Source: Saprospiraceae bacterium (GTDB lineage: Bacteria > Bacteroidota > Bacteroidia > Chitinophagales > Saprospiraceae). From it: a stretch of DNA of 64,000 bases. The notes beneath the pieces are model-generated. The model worked only from the letters and a program-made list of their open reading frames with translations, was not told where the DNA came from and did not search any database. Made by a program: the position numbers and the translations under genes. This document shows, in pieces, positions 32,609 through 42,512 of the stretch (its first letter is position 1; the number at the start of each line of letters is the position of its first letter). Location of the stretch: NCBI GenBank assembly GCA_022841345.1, contig JALHRR010000001.1:285610-349609 (forward strand), read 5' to 3'.

Positions 32609-34807
32609 TTAATTTGCTACGTCAGATAAAAATTTGATTCTCACCAATTTGATTTCATCCATAGTGATATCGCTTTCCTTTAGTTCTTTGTAAGCAATAT
32701 CTACAGAATCTGACTCTGACTCCATGAAATATTGATAGATATCTTCTCTCGCATACTCATCAATTGCATCATCGATGTAATAATCGAGATTTACTTTGGT
32801 ACCTGAGATGACGATAGCATCCAATTCTTCCAATAATTCCTCAAAAGATATAGCGCTTGATTTTGCGATATCCTCTAATGGAATCTTTTTATCTATAGAC
32901 TTGATGATTTCAACTTTTGCTTTGGATTTATTCGCAACAGATTTTACGATAAATTCAGTCGGGCGGTCAATTTCATTTTCTTCTACGTATTGAGCTATCA
33001 TCTCTATGAAGCTCTTCGCGTATTTCTGTGCTTTACCCATGCTAACTCCCGAAATACGGGTCATATCATCCATGGAGATAGGATATTGTGTTGCCATATC
33101 CTCCAATGAAGGATCCTGGAATATTACAAAAGGCGGGACATTATGTTTTTTGGCTATGGTCTTTCGCAAGTCCTTCAACATCTTCATCAGATCCTCATCC
33201 AATACTCCTGATCCTCCTCCACTTGGTTCCTCTGGCTCGACATTTTCAAAGGCGCGATTGATGGATATATAGATTGGTTTTGGTTTTACTGCAAATTCCT
33301 TGCCCTGTTGGGTCAGCTTCAGGAGACCATACTGTTCTATGTCTTTGTACATGAGGTCCTGAAGGAGTGCATTTCTGAAAATGGAATGCCAGTACAAGTG
33401 GTCATTGTCTTTACCTGAACCAAAGCCTTCTAATTTATCAAATCCGTATTCCGTAATTTTTTGTGATGGCTTACCCAATACATAATCAATCAGGAGCTTA
33501 ATATCATAGTTCTCATTCAGTTCCAAAACTGCTTTAAGGACTTTTTGCATATCGTTTTTAACCTCAATTTTCTCTTTGGGATATTTACAGTTATCACATT
33601 TTTCATCACAGGATGCCTCATTGTATTGCTCCCCAAAGTAGTGCAGAAGAAATTTTCTTCTACAGGAGGTAGTCTCCGCATATGCCATGACTTCCTGCAT
33701 CAGCAAGGACCCCATTTCTCTTTCTGCCACAGGCTTGTCCCTCAGGAATTTTTCCAGTCTGGCGATATCGGCATAAGAATAAAAAGCAATGCAATTTCCC
33801 TCTAATCCATCACGACCTGCACGACCGGTTTCCTGATAATAATTTTCAATACTTTTCGGCATATCATAGTGTATCACAAAACGAACATCCGGTTTGTCAA
33901 TTCCCATTCCGAATGCTATGGTAGCACAGATGACGTCTATTTCTTCCATCAGGAAATCATCCTGAGCCTTTGTACGTAATTTGGCATCAAGACCCGCGTG
34001 ATATGGAGAGGATTTTATCCCATTTACATTGAGCACCTGAGCCAGTTCCTCTGCAGCTTTTCTGCTTTGTACATAAATAATACCCGATTGGTTGGGCTGC
34101 AACTTGATGAGCTGCAATATTTGTTTGAATGTTTGTTCTTTTTTACCCTTTGGACGCACCTCATAAAACAAATTGTCACGATTGAATGAGGAAAGGAATA
34201 TATTTTCCGCTTTCATATTCAGTATCTTGACAATATCAGCCCTTACTTTAGGGGTAGCTGTTGCAGTTAAAGCAATGACCGGAATTTCTCCTCCGATGAT
34301 ATCAATCATATTCCTGATCCTGCGATATTCTGGTCTGAAATCATGACCCCACTCTGAAATACAGTGTGCCTCATCTACTGCTACAAATGAAACTTTTGTG
34401 TTCTGAAAAAATTCAAGATTTTCATCTTTGGTAAGCGTTTCCGGAGCTATATAAAGCAGCTTGGTTGTACCATCGACGATATCTTGTTTTACTTTTTTTA
34501 TTTGACCTTTATTCAGGGAGGAATTCAGAAAGTGAGCAACATTATCTTCCTGAGAATAGCCACGGATAGAGTCCACCTGATTTTTCATCAGAGCTATCAG
34601 TGGAGAAATGATAATTGCTGTTCCTTCCATCAGGAGTGCAGGTAATTGGTAGCACAAGGATTTGCCACCGCCTGTCGGCATTATCACGAAAGTATCTTTG
34701 CCATCTAAAACACTTTTGACAATAGCTTGCTGATTGCCTTTAAATTGATTGAATCCGAAATATTCCTGTAATGCAGCTGAGAGATTGATGGCATCTGTCT
34801 GGACCAT
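32609..34807 (-). CDS. recQ: ATP-dependent DNA helicase RecQ
   Basis: A 732-residue superfamily 2 helicase: Q motif region, Walker A (MPTGGGKSLCYQLPALL), DEAH box (FVAVDEAHCISEWGHDFRPEY), motif VI (YYQETGRAGRDG), the zinc site (CRRKFLLHYFG, then CDEKCDNC), an RQC domain and an HRDC domain (about 530-600, DLRKTIAKKHNVPPFVIF). An extra C-terminal helical region (about 610-732, HTH_40-like, KAKVEIIKSIDKKIPLEDIAK) is common in this phylum. It unwinds DNA in recombinational repair and fork rescue. Confidence 0.96.
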   Translation of the reverse strand: MVQTDAINLSAALQEYFGFNQFKGNQQAIVKSVLDGKDTFVIMPTGGGKSLCYQLPALLMEGTAIIISPLIALMKNQVDSIRGYSQEDNVAHFLNSSLNKGQIKKVKQDIVDGTTKLLYIAPETLTKDENLEFFQNTKVSFVAVDEAHCISEWGHDFRPEYRRIRNMIDIIGGEIPVIALTATATPKVRADIVKILNMKAENIFLSSFNRDNLFYEVRPKGKKEQTFKQILQLIKLQPNQSGIIYVQSRKAAEELAQVLNVNGIKSSPYHAGLDAKLRTKAQDDFLMEEIDVICATIAFGMGIDKPDVRFVIHYDMPKSIENYYQETGRAGRDGLEGNCIAFYSYADIARLEKFLRDKPVAEREMGSLLMQEVMAYAETTSCRRKFLLHYFGEQYNEASCDEKCDNCKYPKEKIEVKNDMQKVLKAVLELNENYDIKLLIDYVLGKPSQKITEYGFDKLEGFGSGKDNDHLYWHSIFRNALLQDLMYKDIEQYGLLKLTQQGKEFAVKPKPIYISINRAFENVEPEEPSGGGSGVLDEDLMKMLKDLRKTIAKKHNVPPFVIFQDPSLEDMATQYPISMDDMTRISGVSMGKAQKYAKSFIEMIAQYVEENEIDRPTEFIVKSVANKSKAKVEIIKSIDKKIPLEDIAKSSAISFEELLEELDAIVISGTKVNLDYYIDDAIDEYAREDIYQYFMESESDSVDIAYKELKESDITMDEIKLVRIKFLSDVAN

Positions 34808-34997
34808 TATTAATTGTTGTATTTAAGTTTATTCTATGAAAAAAAATGAGTGTTGAGTATGACTTTCAGAACGAATATCCTTTCAACACTCTTAAAATTA
34901 CACTAAATATCTGTATCGCAGCAGACATCTCCAAAAATATTACTGGATTGCTGGATGTTTTTTTTGAATTTTGTGCATCAAATCATCCAGGTCAAAC

Positions 34998-35972
34998 ATG
35001 AATTCACTTCCACAAGCCATACAAATAGCGATTGATACTATTCATCTCGAATCAAATGCTATCCGTGAATTAGAGACCACTGTCCATTCAGATGCGTTCA
35101 TCCGTTTGTTACAACTGGCTACAGAAAAACCGCGAAGATTTGTTTTTACCGGTATCGGAAAGAGTGCCATTATTGCTCAAAAAATAGTCGCCACTTTCAA
35201 TTCAACAGGAACTCCGGCAGTTTTTCTTCACGCAGCTGATGCGGTTCATGGTGATTTGGGTCTTGTCATGCAGGATGATATTATGTGTATATTATCTAAG
35301 AGTGGTGAAACGCCGGAAATCAGGCTCTTAGTATCTCTGGTCAAAGACCGGGGCATACAAATGGTGGCATTTACCGCTGTTGGAGATTCATTCTTAGGTC
35401 TGTCTTCTCAGCTTGCCTTGATCACACCCGTTACCAGGGAAGCCGATCCCTACAATCTGGCACCGACTACTTCATCAACTGTACAACTCGCGCTGGGTGA
35501 TGCACTTGCTATGGCGATCATGCATTTGAAGGGATTTAATGAAAAAGATTTTGCCCGTTTTCATCCCGGTGGCGCGCTGGGTAAACAATTGTATCTTACG
35601 GTACAAGACCTTTATATCCGTTACGAAAAGCCAGTAGTAAATAAGAATGCATCCATCAGGGAAGTCATTTATGAGATCACAAGTAAAAGGCTAGGAGCTG
35701 CTGTAGTTCAGTCGGCGGAATTGCAGGTGACCGGGATTATCACAGATGGAGATTTAAGAAGAATGATGCAGGATCATGCCACATTTGACCATCTGAAAGC
35801 CGAGGATATTATGACCATAAATCCTAAATGTATTCAAAAAAATGCCCTGGCTGCCGAAGCCCTTCAAGTCATGAAACAATATTCTATTACTCAATTACCT
35901 GCTATAGATGATGAAGGTATTTACCTCGGAATCGTGCATCTGCATGATATTTTGAAAGAGGGAATTATCTAA
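34998..35972 (+). CDS. kdsD: Arabinose-5-phosphate isomerase
   Basis: The start at 34998 (MNSLPQAIQIAIDTI) is preferred over one nine codons upstream, which lacks family similarity. The 324-residue protein has a SIS domain (VFTGIGKSAIIAQKIVATF, LSKSGETPEIRLL, FHPGGALGK) and two CBS domains (about 205-320). It converts ribulose-5-phosphate to arabinose-5-phosphate, the first committed step to KDO. kdsB at 4.3 kb is the later KDO gene. Its 3' side opens on a repeat-rich gap. Confidence 0.95.
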   Translation: MNSLPQAIQIAIDTIHLESNAIRELETTVHSDAFIRLLQLATEKPRRFVFTGIGKSAIIAQKIVATFNSTGTPAVFLHAADAVHGDLGLVMQDDIMCILSKSGETPEIRLLVSLVKDRGIQMVAFTAVGDSFLGLSSQLALITPVTREADPYNLAPTTSSTVQLALGDALAMAIMHLKGFNEKDFARFHPGGALGKQLYLTVQDLYIRYEKPVVNKNASIREVIYEITSKRLGAAVVQSAELQVTGIITDGDLRRMMQDHATFDHLKAEDIMTINPKCIQKNALAAEALQVMKQYSITQLPAIDDEGIYLGIVHLHDILKEGII

Positions 35973-36101
35973 TCAGAGAAGAGGCAGGCTGCGCTATTGG
36001 CTTGCACGATAGTATTGAAACAGCCTGGGTGGAGGTAGGCTGCGCCTGATAAATTCGTGTAGAGATCGTGTGTGTCGCTGCGCTTTGCTTGCGCCGTGTG
36101 T

Positions 36102-36331
36102 GCAGCCGCTTGCTTTGCAGCGGTTGCGGGATGTGGTTCGCTCAGCTCACGGGATGAATTGTGAGTGGTGTGTGGGAGTGTGTCAACAGCCCGTGAGTGA
36201 TCAGAGTGTGTATTTGGATTTTTTGATCGAAGAGAACGATCATTGGCTGTTACACATCCCGTGAACGAAGTGAACCACATCCCGCGCGGCTATGAGCGAC
36301 TGTAAAATGTACTAAATGTATATTTTACAGT
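36102..36331. repeat. Hairpin cluster A7 with inverted GGGATGT linkers
   Basis: GGGATGT (36128) and its complement (36254, 36277) flank hairpins in inverted order. Hairpins: GCAGCCGCT/AGCGGTTGC (36102-36110, 36119-36127, one G-T pair) and a 10-bp stem ACTGTAAAAT/ATTTTACAGT (36299-36308, 36322-36331). GTGAACGAAGTGAAC at 36261-36275 recurs exactly in array A5 (60807-60821), linking the two families. This fills most of 35973-36457; I see no gene there. Confidence 0.75.
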
Positions 36332-36437
36332 TGCGAACCGAACAGCAAATGAGCTCCGTCGAATGCAGCTGTGAGGCTAGGTAAAAAATATATAATGAGA
36401 ATCAAGGCCAGCCTTTGAGTGACCATCCTTTACACAC

Positions 36438-36459
36438 GAGCCGGGCGTAGCCCGAGCTC
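36438..36459. terminator. GC-rich hairpin overlapping the O-antigen ligase stop codon
   Basis: GAGC-C-GGGC, loop GTA, GCCC-G-A-GCTC (36438-36459) forms an 8-9 bp stem with one bulge. Its right arm contains part of the stop codon at 36458-36460. No T run follows on the minus strand, so a terminator role is uncertain. Confidence 0.45.
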
Positions 36460-37798
36460 ACACACCGTGCAAGGAGCTTCCATCTGCGCGCCTGAGGCGC
36501 GGTACTCGCTTCTGCATTTCCTTATCCACAGAATTGATAAAAAATAAGAGGAACAAAAGGTGAAACATAATCCCCTGCGTCCCTTCCATAGTAGGTTCAA
36601 TCATGCAGGATGCAATATACATAGCTCCATGAATTAGAATGAAAGGATTACTGCGCAGAAATTTTTTGAAAAATGGAATGAAAAGACCCGGAAATATGGT
36701 GATCACTCCCAGTAATCCCATGGAGGCGAGTATGTAAATAAATTGATTGTGCGGGATACGAACCGGTACAGTCTGCCCATAAACCTCATTATATTCTGCA
36801 GTCATGGCCTGCGGTAAATCTGCAAGATCTGATCCCAGAACAGGGTTGTTCAAAAATACTCTCCAGCCTATGTAAATGGACCTGAATCTGTCCCCATCAG
36901 AATAATTTCCGACATCTTTTTCTGTCAATAATTCTATATCATGAACCATGTAATCAAATCTGGCTTCCAGCGAAGGAATGTATTGTGTAGCAAAAAATAA
37001 GATTATGCTCATTCCTGCTCCTACTGCAATGAGTTGCCAGAATTTTTTTCTTTGATAGAAAAAGCGTACAAAAATGAGAAATAAGGCTCCGTACATAGTC
37101 AGCAATCCACTCCGTACAGCTATTATATGAATACAGCAGAATAGAATGACCAGCATTGCAAGCATAAAATAGCCCCATCTGGATTTCAAAGGAATAATGG
37201 ATTCTGTGAGTGCAATAGTTCCAAAAGCTACGGCTGCAGCCAGCAAAAGGCTGAACCTGATGTGATTCCCCGGAACCGGCATGGATTGGCCCATGGCAAT
37301 CAGCTCATCATAATGATCCATGTTCTGAGAATAATTAATCAAAACTCCTGCCGCGAAAAGAAGTGCCATGGGAAGGAAAATCTTTAGAAATATTTTGATG
37401 GAGTGCTGACTAATTGATGGAAGAAAATAGAAAGCCAATGGCAGCAGTAAATAGGGTAATCTCAATTGGACCTTATGAATATCCTGAGTAGTCTCTGACA
37501 ACAATGCCGAGATAGAAGTACCCAGAAATATTAATATAAGTGAACCACAAACCAAATCTCTGAAGGGCAGACTTAATGTATATAATGTGGGCCAGCGGTG
37601 CTTATTTCTCAGACTTTTGATTCTGGAAACTATGTGCGGAACAGCCAATAAAACAAAAAGTAAAATGCTGAGCGAAATGAGAAACTTACTCCAGAATGAA
37701 GCAAATAAAGCGATTACAGCAACAGTCAGCACTGCTTTCTCTGAAACAAACCATTCCAGGAGTGGTTTGTTACTCTGCATGTCATGTTGCGTAATCAT
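36458..37798 (-). CDS. O-antigen ligase family membrane protein (Wzy_C)
   Basis: A 446-residue protein with about ten to twelve membrane segments and the large periplasmic loop of the Wzy_C/WaaL family, ending in VRIPHNQFIYILASMGLLG with the conserved His. Such proteins join O-antigen or other polysaccharides to lipid A-core, or polymerise them. No sugar-transfer cluster lies next to it. The last residues (RVPRLRRADGSSLHGV) are encoded by repeat-like GC-rich sequence continuous with the adjacent hairpin region, so the C-terminus may have been extended by repeat insertion. The start could be the Met at 37798 or the one at 37780. Confidence 0.83.
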   Translation of the reverse strand: MITQHDMQSNKPLLEWFVSEKAVLTVAVIALFASFWSKFLISLSILLFVLLAVPHIVSRIKSLRNKHRWPTLYTLSLPFRDLVCGSLILIFLGTSISALLSETTQDIHKVQLRLPYLLLPLAFYFLPSISQHSIKIFLKIFLPMALLFAAGVLINYSQNMDHYDELIAMGQSMPVPGNHIRFSLLLAAAVAFGTIALTESIIPLKSRWGYFMLAMLVILFCCIHIIAVRSGLLTMYGALFLIFVRFFYQRKKFWQLIAVGAGMSIILFFATQYIPSLEARFDYMVHDIELLTEKDVGNYSDGDRFRSIYIGWRVFLNNPVLGSDLADLPQAMTAEYNEVYGQTVPVRIPHNQFIYILASMGLLGVITIFPGLFIPFFKKFLRSNPFILIHGAMYIASCMIEPTMEGTQGIMFHLLFLLFFINSVDKEMQKRVPRLRRADGSSLHGV

Positions 37799-37881
37799 AA
37801 TACAAATATCATTAATTGAACGGATATATAATTTATGAGATGATATACTGTGGCCTTTTCTGACATATGAGCGGAATACCT

Positions 37882-37889
37882 TAGCTTTG
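37882..37889 (+). promoter_or_regulatory. -7 box (TAGCTTTG) of pheS-hisS
   Basis: Matches TAnnTTTG, 33 bp before the pheS ATG. The upstream -33 position holds TTTTCTG rather than TTTG. Confidence 0.55.
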
Positions 37890-37922
37890 CCGGCTAAATA
37901 TATAGAAAAGTAATTAAGTCCA

Positions 37923-38960
37923 ATGGTACAAGATATTTTTGAACAAATCGATCAGATCAAAGACGAGATAAATGAGTACGCAGTTGGGTCCGCAGATACC
38001 CTGGAGGCATTCAGGATTCGATTCCTGGGTACCAAGAACATCATCAAACCCCTGTTTGCCCTGATGGGTCAGGTCGAAGCAGATCGCAAAAAGGAATTCG
38101 GCCAGGCTTTGAACGCTTTGAAAGTTCTTGCTGAAGAAAAATTTGAACTGTCTAAATCAAGTGTGGGAGATGGCGATAAATCTTCAGGAGCAGGGGATAT
38201 TGATTTGACAGCACCCGCTGAACCATTCCAGTTAGGGTCCAGACATCCGGTGAGTATTGTCATTCAAAAGATATCCCAGATTTTTGAAAGAATCGGGTAC
38301 ACTGTCGTAGAGGATAAGGAAATTGAAAATGAGTGGTACAATTTTACTGCCCTCAATACACCCGAAGATCATCCTGCCCGCGATATGACAGATACTTATT
38401 ATCTGGCAAGAGATCTGACCCACATGCTGAGATCCCAGACTTCCACAGTGCAAATACACACTATGGAACAAAAACAACCCCCTATCAGAATCATTTCTCC
38501 GGGTCGGGTATATAGAAATGAAACAATTTCAGCACGCTCTCACTGCCAGTTTCATCAGATTGAAGGATTGTATATTGATGAGGGGGTGTCATTTGCAGAT
38601 CTGAAACAGACACTATTATATTTCGCCAAAGAAATGTTTGGTGAGGATGCAAGGATCAGACTTAGACCTTCATTCTTTCCATTTACCGAACCCAGTGCGG
38701 AGATGGATGTTTATTGGGGGCTTAAAACAGAGTCTGATTACAGAATTACTAAGGGTACCGGATGGCTGGAAGTGATGGGCTGTGGAATGGTCGATCCGGC
38801 AGTACTTGAAAATTGTGGAATTGATTCCAATAAATACAGCGGATTTGCATTCGGAATGGGTATCGAGCGGCAGGCAATGCATCTCTATAAGATCAATGAT
38901 ATCAGATATTATTTCGAAAATGATCTCAGATTCCTGAAGCAATTCTCCTCAGCATTTTGA
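37923..38960 (+). CDS. pheS: Phenylalanine-tRNA ligase alpha subunit
   Basis: A 345-residue class II catalytic subunit: N-terminal coiled coil (1-85), motif 1 region (HPVSIVIQKISQIFERIGY), motif 2 (SPGRVYRNETISARSHCQFHQIEGLYID) and motif 3 (GFAFGMGIERQAMHLYKINDIRYY). It pairs with PheT, whose gene is 28 kb away. hisS begins 16 bp after its stop, so the two synthetases form an operon. Confidence 0.97.
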   Translation: MVQDIFEQIDQIKDEINEYAVGSADTLEAFRIRFLGTKNIIKPLFALMGQVEADRKKEFGQALNALKVLAEEKFELSKSSVGDGDKSSGAGDIDLTAPAEPFQLGSRHPVSIVIQKISQIFERIGYTVVEDKEIENEWYNFTALNTPEDHPARDMTDTYYLARDLTHMLRSQTSTVQIHTMEQKQPPIRIISPGRVYRNETISARSHCQFHQIEGLYIDEGVSFADLKQTLLYFAKEMFGEDARIRLRPSFFPFTEPSAEMDVYWGLKTESDYRITKGTGWLEVMGCGMVDPAVLENCGIDSNKYSGFAFGMGIERQAMHLYKINDIRYYFENDLRFLKQFSSAF

Positions 38961-38976
38961 TTGAAAATTTTATTAA

Positions 38977-40329
38977 ATGATGAAACCCAGTATCCCAAAA
39001 GGGACCCGTGATTTTAGCCCCGAGCAATTATATAAAAGGAATTTTATCTTTCAGACTATCCGTGAAGTATTTGAAGTTTACGGATATGCTCCCATTGAGA
39101 CACCTTCAATGGAGAATTTGCAAGTGTTGAGTGGCAAATATGGGGAAGAAGGTGATACATTACTCTTCAAGGTTTTGAATAATGGAGATTATCTGGACAA
39201 AGCCGACCCCATTGCTCTGGAGCAAAAAAACTCTAAAGCACTCACCTCCAGCATCAGCAAAAGAGGATTGCGCTATGATTTGACTGTGCCATTTGCACGC
39301 TATGTGGTCATGCATCAGAATGAAATCCAACTGCCGTTTAAGAGATATCAGATTCAGCCTGTATGGCGGGCAGACCGCCCTCAAAAAGGCAGGTATCAGG
39401 AATTTTATCAATGTGACGCTGATGTAGTAGGATCTGATAGTCTGGTGTATGAGGCAGAATTATTGGAAATTTATAATACTGCTTTCAAAAAGCTGGGGTT
39501 ACAAGTTAAAATTAAAGTCAACAACAGGAAGCTGTTAGCAGGACTCGCAGAGATTGCCGGGATGGCTGATAAATTTATGGATCTGACCATTGCGCTGGAC
39601 AAGTTGGATAAAATAGGCGAGGACGGAGTTCGCAAAGAAATGTTGGAGAAAGGAATCACAGACTTGCAGATTGATATTTTATTTAGAGCCATTGCATCCT
39701 GCCATTCGCTTGAGGAAATGGAGCAATTGATGATAGAGAGTGCAATCGGAAAAGAGGGAATAAGTGAAATTCGAAAAGTATTGGAATATTGCGCAGTCTC
39801 CGGAAAAACCGAAAATATCGTTTTGGACATTACACTGGCCAGAGGATTGAATTATTATACCGGATGCATTTTTGAAGTTCAAACTACTGAAACAGCTATG
39901 GGTAGCATCGGTGGTGGCGGACGATATGCAGATCTGACTGCTGCGTTTGGTCTGCCGGGTGTTTCCGGTGTGGGCATATCATTTGGTGCAGAGAGAATTT
40001 ATGATGTGATGGAATATTTAAATAGATTTCCTTCTAATTTGAAGACGGCTCCGAAAGTAATGGTCGCCTCCATGGATGAAGAAAGTATGTCATTCGGGTA
40101 TAGTGTGAGCAGCATTCTAAGAGCAAATGGAATTTCCACTGATCTCTATCCTGAACCCGCGAAGCTGAAGAAACAATTGAAATATGCATCAGACAGAGGC
40201 TTTGCTTTTTGTATAATCTGTGGCGAAAGAGAGCGGACGAATGGCCTTGTTTCCGTCAAAAATATGGGTACCACCCAACAGGAAGATGTGCCACTAAATT
40301 TGCTAAGTGCCTATTTTAGATCACGTTAA
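38977..40329 (+). CDS. hisS: Histidine-tRNA ligase
   Basis: A 450-residue class II synthetase with motif 1 (PKGTRDFSPEQLYKRNFI), motif 2 (FKRYQIQPVWRADRPQKGRYQEFYQCDADVVG), the His-specific RGLNYYTGCIFEV, motif 3 (SGVGISFGAERIYDVM) and a C-terminal anticodon-binding domain. The protein may begin at either of two adjacent Met codons (38977 or 38980). It is the second gene of pheS-hisS. Confidence 0.97.
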   Translation: MMKPSIPKGTRDFSPEQLYKRNFIFQTIREVFEVYGYAPIETPSMENLQVLSGKYGEEGDTLLFKVLNNGDYLDKADPIALEQKNSKALTSSISKRGLRYDLTVPFARYVVMHQNEIQLPFKRYQIQPVWRADRPQKGRYQEFYQCDADVVGSDSLVYEAELLEIYNTAFKKLGLQVKIKVNNRKLLAGLAEIAGMADKFMDLTIALDKLDKIGEDGVRKEMLEKGITDLQIDILFRAIASCHSLEEMEQLMIESAIGKEGISEIRKVLEYCAVSGKTENIVLDITLARGLNYYTGCIFEVQTTETAMGSIGGGGRYADLTAAFGLPGVSGVGISFGAERIYDVMEYLNRFPSNLKTAPKVMVASMDEESMSFGYSVSSILRANGISTDLYPEPAKLKKQLKYASDRGFAFCIICGERERTNGLVSVKNMGTTQQEDVPLNLLSAYFRSR

Positions 40330-40357
40330 CGGGTTGTTAACTTACCCTTAATATTAG

Positions 40358-40387
40358 TTGGTTTTTACACTAATTTGTTTACATTTG
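40358..40387 (+). promoter_or_regulatory. Promoter of the lytic transglycosylase gene (TTG-N19-TACATTTG)
   Basis: TTG at 40358-40360 and TACATTTG at 40380-40387 are 19 bp apart. It argues against the longer frame beginning at 40358 and for the start at 40472, leaving a leader of about 80 nt. Confidence 0.65.
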
Positions 40388-40471
40388 TCGTTTACCGACG
40401 ATATTTTGTATAGCCCCCATTTCAGGGAACCTGTTGTGTTATACCTATTTGTTAAGGAAACCTGTTATTCC

Positions 40472-41968
40472 ATGAAGAAAATCATCTTATTAAGCTTTAT
40501 GCTCTTCCCCCTTTGTTTTGGAGCATTTAGCAAGGAGCGGATGGCTGCCTCAATAGCTGTTAAATCAGAAACAATCCCCGAAAACTTTGAGCTGGAAGTG
40601 AAATTACGCATGCGACAAATGACCTGCATTGTTGCTCCCAGACTAAATGATGAAGTTAAATTTTTCCTGAATCGTTATATATTCAAGCATCAGCATTTTA
40701 CGGGTAAAATGTTGGGTAATGCTGCCGTTTATTTTCCTGTATTCGAAAAGATGTTGAGAGAAAAGGAGATGCCCACTGATTTGAGGGCTTTGTCCATTTT
40801 AGAATCCTGGCTGGATCCGGCTGCAACTTCAAGAGTAGGTGCCGGTGGATTATGGCAATTGATGCCAGGTACTGCAAGGATGTATGGACTTACAGTCACG
40901 AATCAAATAGATGAACGCAGAGATTTATACAGATCAACAGAAGCTGCCATTAATCTTTTGTCCAAGTTGCACCAAATATACGGAGATTGGGGACTGGCAT
41001 TAGCAGCATATAATGCAGGTCCGCTCAGAGTAAATAATGCCCTTAAAAAAGCAGGAACTGAGTCAGGGGCCGCTTCTTTTTGGACGATTGCGCCTTTCCT
41101 CCCCAAGGAAACTCAGAACTTTGTCCCTAAATTTATTGCGATCAATTATTTGCTGACTTTTTATAAGGAACATGGTATCAAACCGACATTCCCGGATTTG
41201 GATCGTCAGTTTATCGATGTAACTAAAGTATATGACAAGGTTACGTTCAAAGATATTACCAAGATTACGGGAGTAGAAGATGCTGCGTTGACAGAACTGA
41301 ATCCCGGCTATAAAGGCAAATTTATCCCTGCCAGCACAAGAGGATATAATTTGGTATTACCCAGCAGAGTTTTAGGAGTTTTCAATGATTATATGGCTCT
41401 GGAAAGTGCAAAACAGAAGAAAGAATTTATAACAGATATTCAGGTGAATGCTCCCGAAGAGGGTGTGGGAAATGAAGATTTGAAATATGTTGAAATGGCT
41501 TACACTGTCAATGAAGGTGATGATCTTGACTTTATCGCCTACAAGTTCAATCTGAATAAAACCAGAATCAAAATTTGGAACCATGTCATTAGGTCCAGTG
41601 ACTTGTTTGCAGGTCAGGAGTTAGTTCTGTATGTCCCTTTACAAGTTTATCTGGATCAACTCATCCAGTGTGAAGCGTTGGAATGCATGCCGGTTAAAGA
41701 ATCTTCTGTAGTTTCCTGTAGTACTCAATTCTCCGGTGTTGAAAAAATTATGGGCGATATGATATGCAGGTATTCCACTGATTTTCTTTGGCATACTTTC
41801 AGCAGATTCGAATCTATCCAGGATATAATTGCGAAATATGGATTAGCAGGAGCGGAAGAATTAATGTCGCTCAATGGATTGTCCCATGCTGATCAAATCA
41901 TGCCCGGAATGCAGATCAAAATACCTGTTCTGGATAAAAAGATGAATGCAGGTATTTCAGGTAACTAG
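40472..41968 (+). CDS. Lytic transglycosylase with LysM domains (MltD-like)
   Basis: The start at 40472 gives a signal peptide (MKKIILLSFMLFPLCFGAFS); the upstream 38 codons would cover the promoter. The 498-residue protein has an SLT domain (about 80-220: SILESWLDPAATSRVGAGGLWQLMPGTARMYGL, catalytic Glu in ILES, and LALAAYNAGP), then two LysM peptidoglycan-binding domains (about 345-390 and 440-485). It cleaves murein chains with 1,6-anhydro ends in the periplasm. Residues between (DLDRQFIDVTKVYDKVTF) resemble MltD relatives. Confidence 0.93.
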   Translation: MKKIILLSFMLFPLCFGAFSKERMAASIAVKSETIPENFELEVKLRMRQMTCIVAPRLNDEVKFFLNRYIFKHQHFTGKMLGNAAVYFPVFEKMLREKEMPTDLRALSILESWLDPAATSRVGAGGLWQLMPGTARMYGLTVTNQIDERRDLYRSTEAAINLLSKLHQIYGDWGLALAAYNAGPLRVNNALKKAGTESGAASFWTIAPFLPKETQNFVPKFIAINYLLTFYKEHGIKPTFPDLDRQFIDVTKVYDKVTFKDITKITGVEDAALTELNPGYKGKFIPASTRGYNLVLPSRVLGVFNDYMALESAKQKKEFITDIQVNAPEEGVGNEDLKYVEMAYTVNEGDDLDFIAYKFNLNKTRIKIWNHVIRSSDLFAGQELVLYVPLQVYLDQLIQCEALECMPVKESSVVSCSTQFSGVEKIMGDMICRYSTDFLWHTFSRFESIQDIIAKYGLAGAEELMSLNGLSHADQIMPGMQIKIPVLDKKMNAGISGN

Positions 41969-41970
41969 TA

Positions 41971-42008
41971 AAACAAAAAGAGGCTGTCCCCATTGTGACA
42001 GCCCCTTA
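41971..42008 (-). terminator. Terminator of the Hsp20 genes
   Basis: On the minus strand GGCTGTC (42003-41997) pairs with GACAGCC (41988-41982) and is followed by TCTTTTTGTTT. It lies 34 bp after the Hsp20 stop codon. On the plus strand no T run follows, so it may serve the transglycosylase gene only partly. Confidence 0.82.
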
Positions 42009-42041
42009 AGAAACTAACTAATACTATCCCTAAAAAACTAA

Positions 42042-42482
42042 TTACTGAATTAAGATTTTCTTCACTTCTTCAGTGTTGGTCTTATTGACTTTGGGTAAAG
42101 TCAATTGTAGAATTCCATTTTCATAAGCGGCAGAAATACTCTCAGTATCTACATTGTCAGGCACAGTAAAACTGCGGCTGAAGCTATTGAAATTGAATTC
42201 TCTGCGCGTAAACTTTTCTCCCGCCTCTTCGGTTTTATTTTCTTTTTTAGCAGAGATCACGATTTGATCTTTCTCCATTTTGATCTCGAAATCATTTTTC
42301 TCCAGACCGGGAGCTGCTAGTTCAATTCTGAAACTATTGTCAGTTTCGCTTACATTCACTGATGGTCTGCTCATGATCCAGTCATTCCCTAGAAATTCTG
42401 ATAAACTGCGACCAAACAAATCATCTACCATGTTTCCAAATCTTCTGGAAGGGTGGGCCGGATTATACTTATGTGTTGTCAT
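42042..42482 (-). CDS. Hsp20/alpha-crystallin small heat-shock protein
   Basis: A 146-residue protein whose alpha-crystallin domain spans about 35-140: PSVNVSETDNSFRIELAAPGLEKNDFEIKMEKDQIVISAKKE as separate strands, and the diagnostic AAYENGILQLTLPKVN. An IxI/V-like C-terminal tail is present (KKILIQ). It is an ATP-independent holdase that binds unfolding proteins. It follows the neighbouring Hsp20 gene by 30 bp and shares its transcript and terminator. It is less diverged from common Bacteroidota Hsp20 than its partner. Confidence 0.94.
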   Translation of the reverse strand: MTTHKYNPAHPSRRFGNMVDDLFGRSLSEFLGNDWIMSRPSVNVSETDNSFRIELAAPGLEKNDFEIKMEKDQIVISAKKENKTEEAGEKFTRREFNFNSFSRSFTVPDNVDTESISAAYENGILQLTLPKVNKTNTEEVKKILIQ

Positions 42483-42512
42483 TTTGATAAAATTTTGAGT
42501 TTGAGTAATAAA

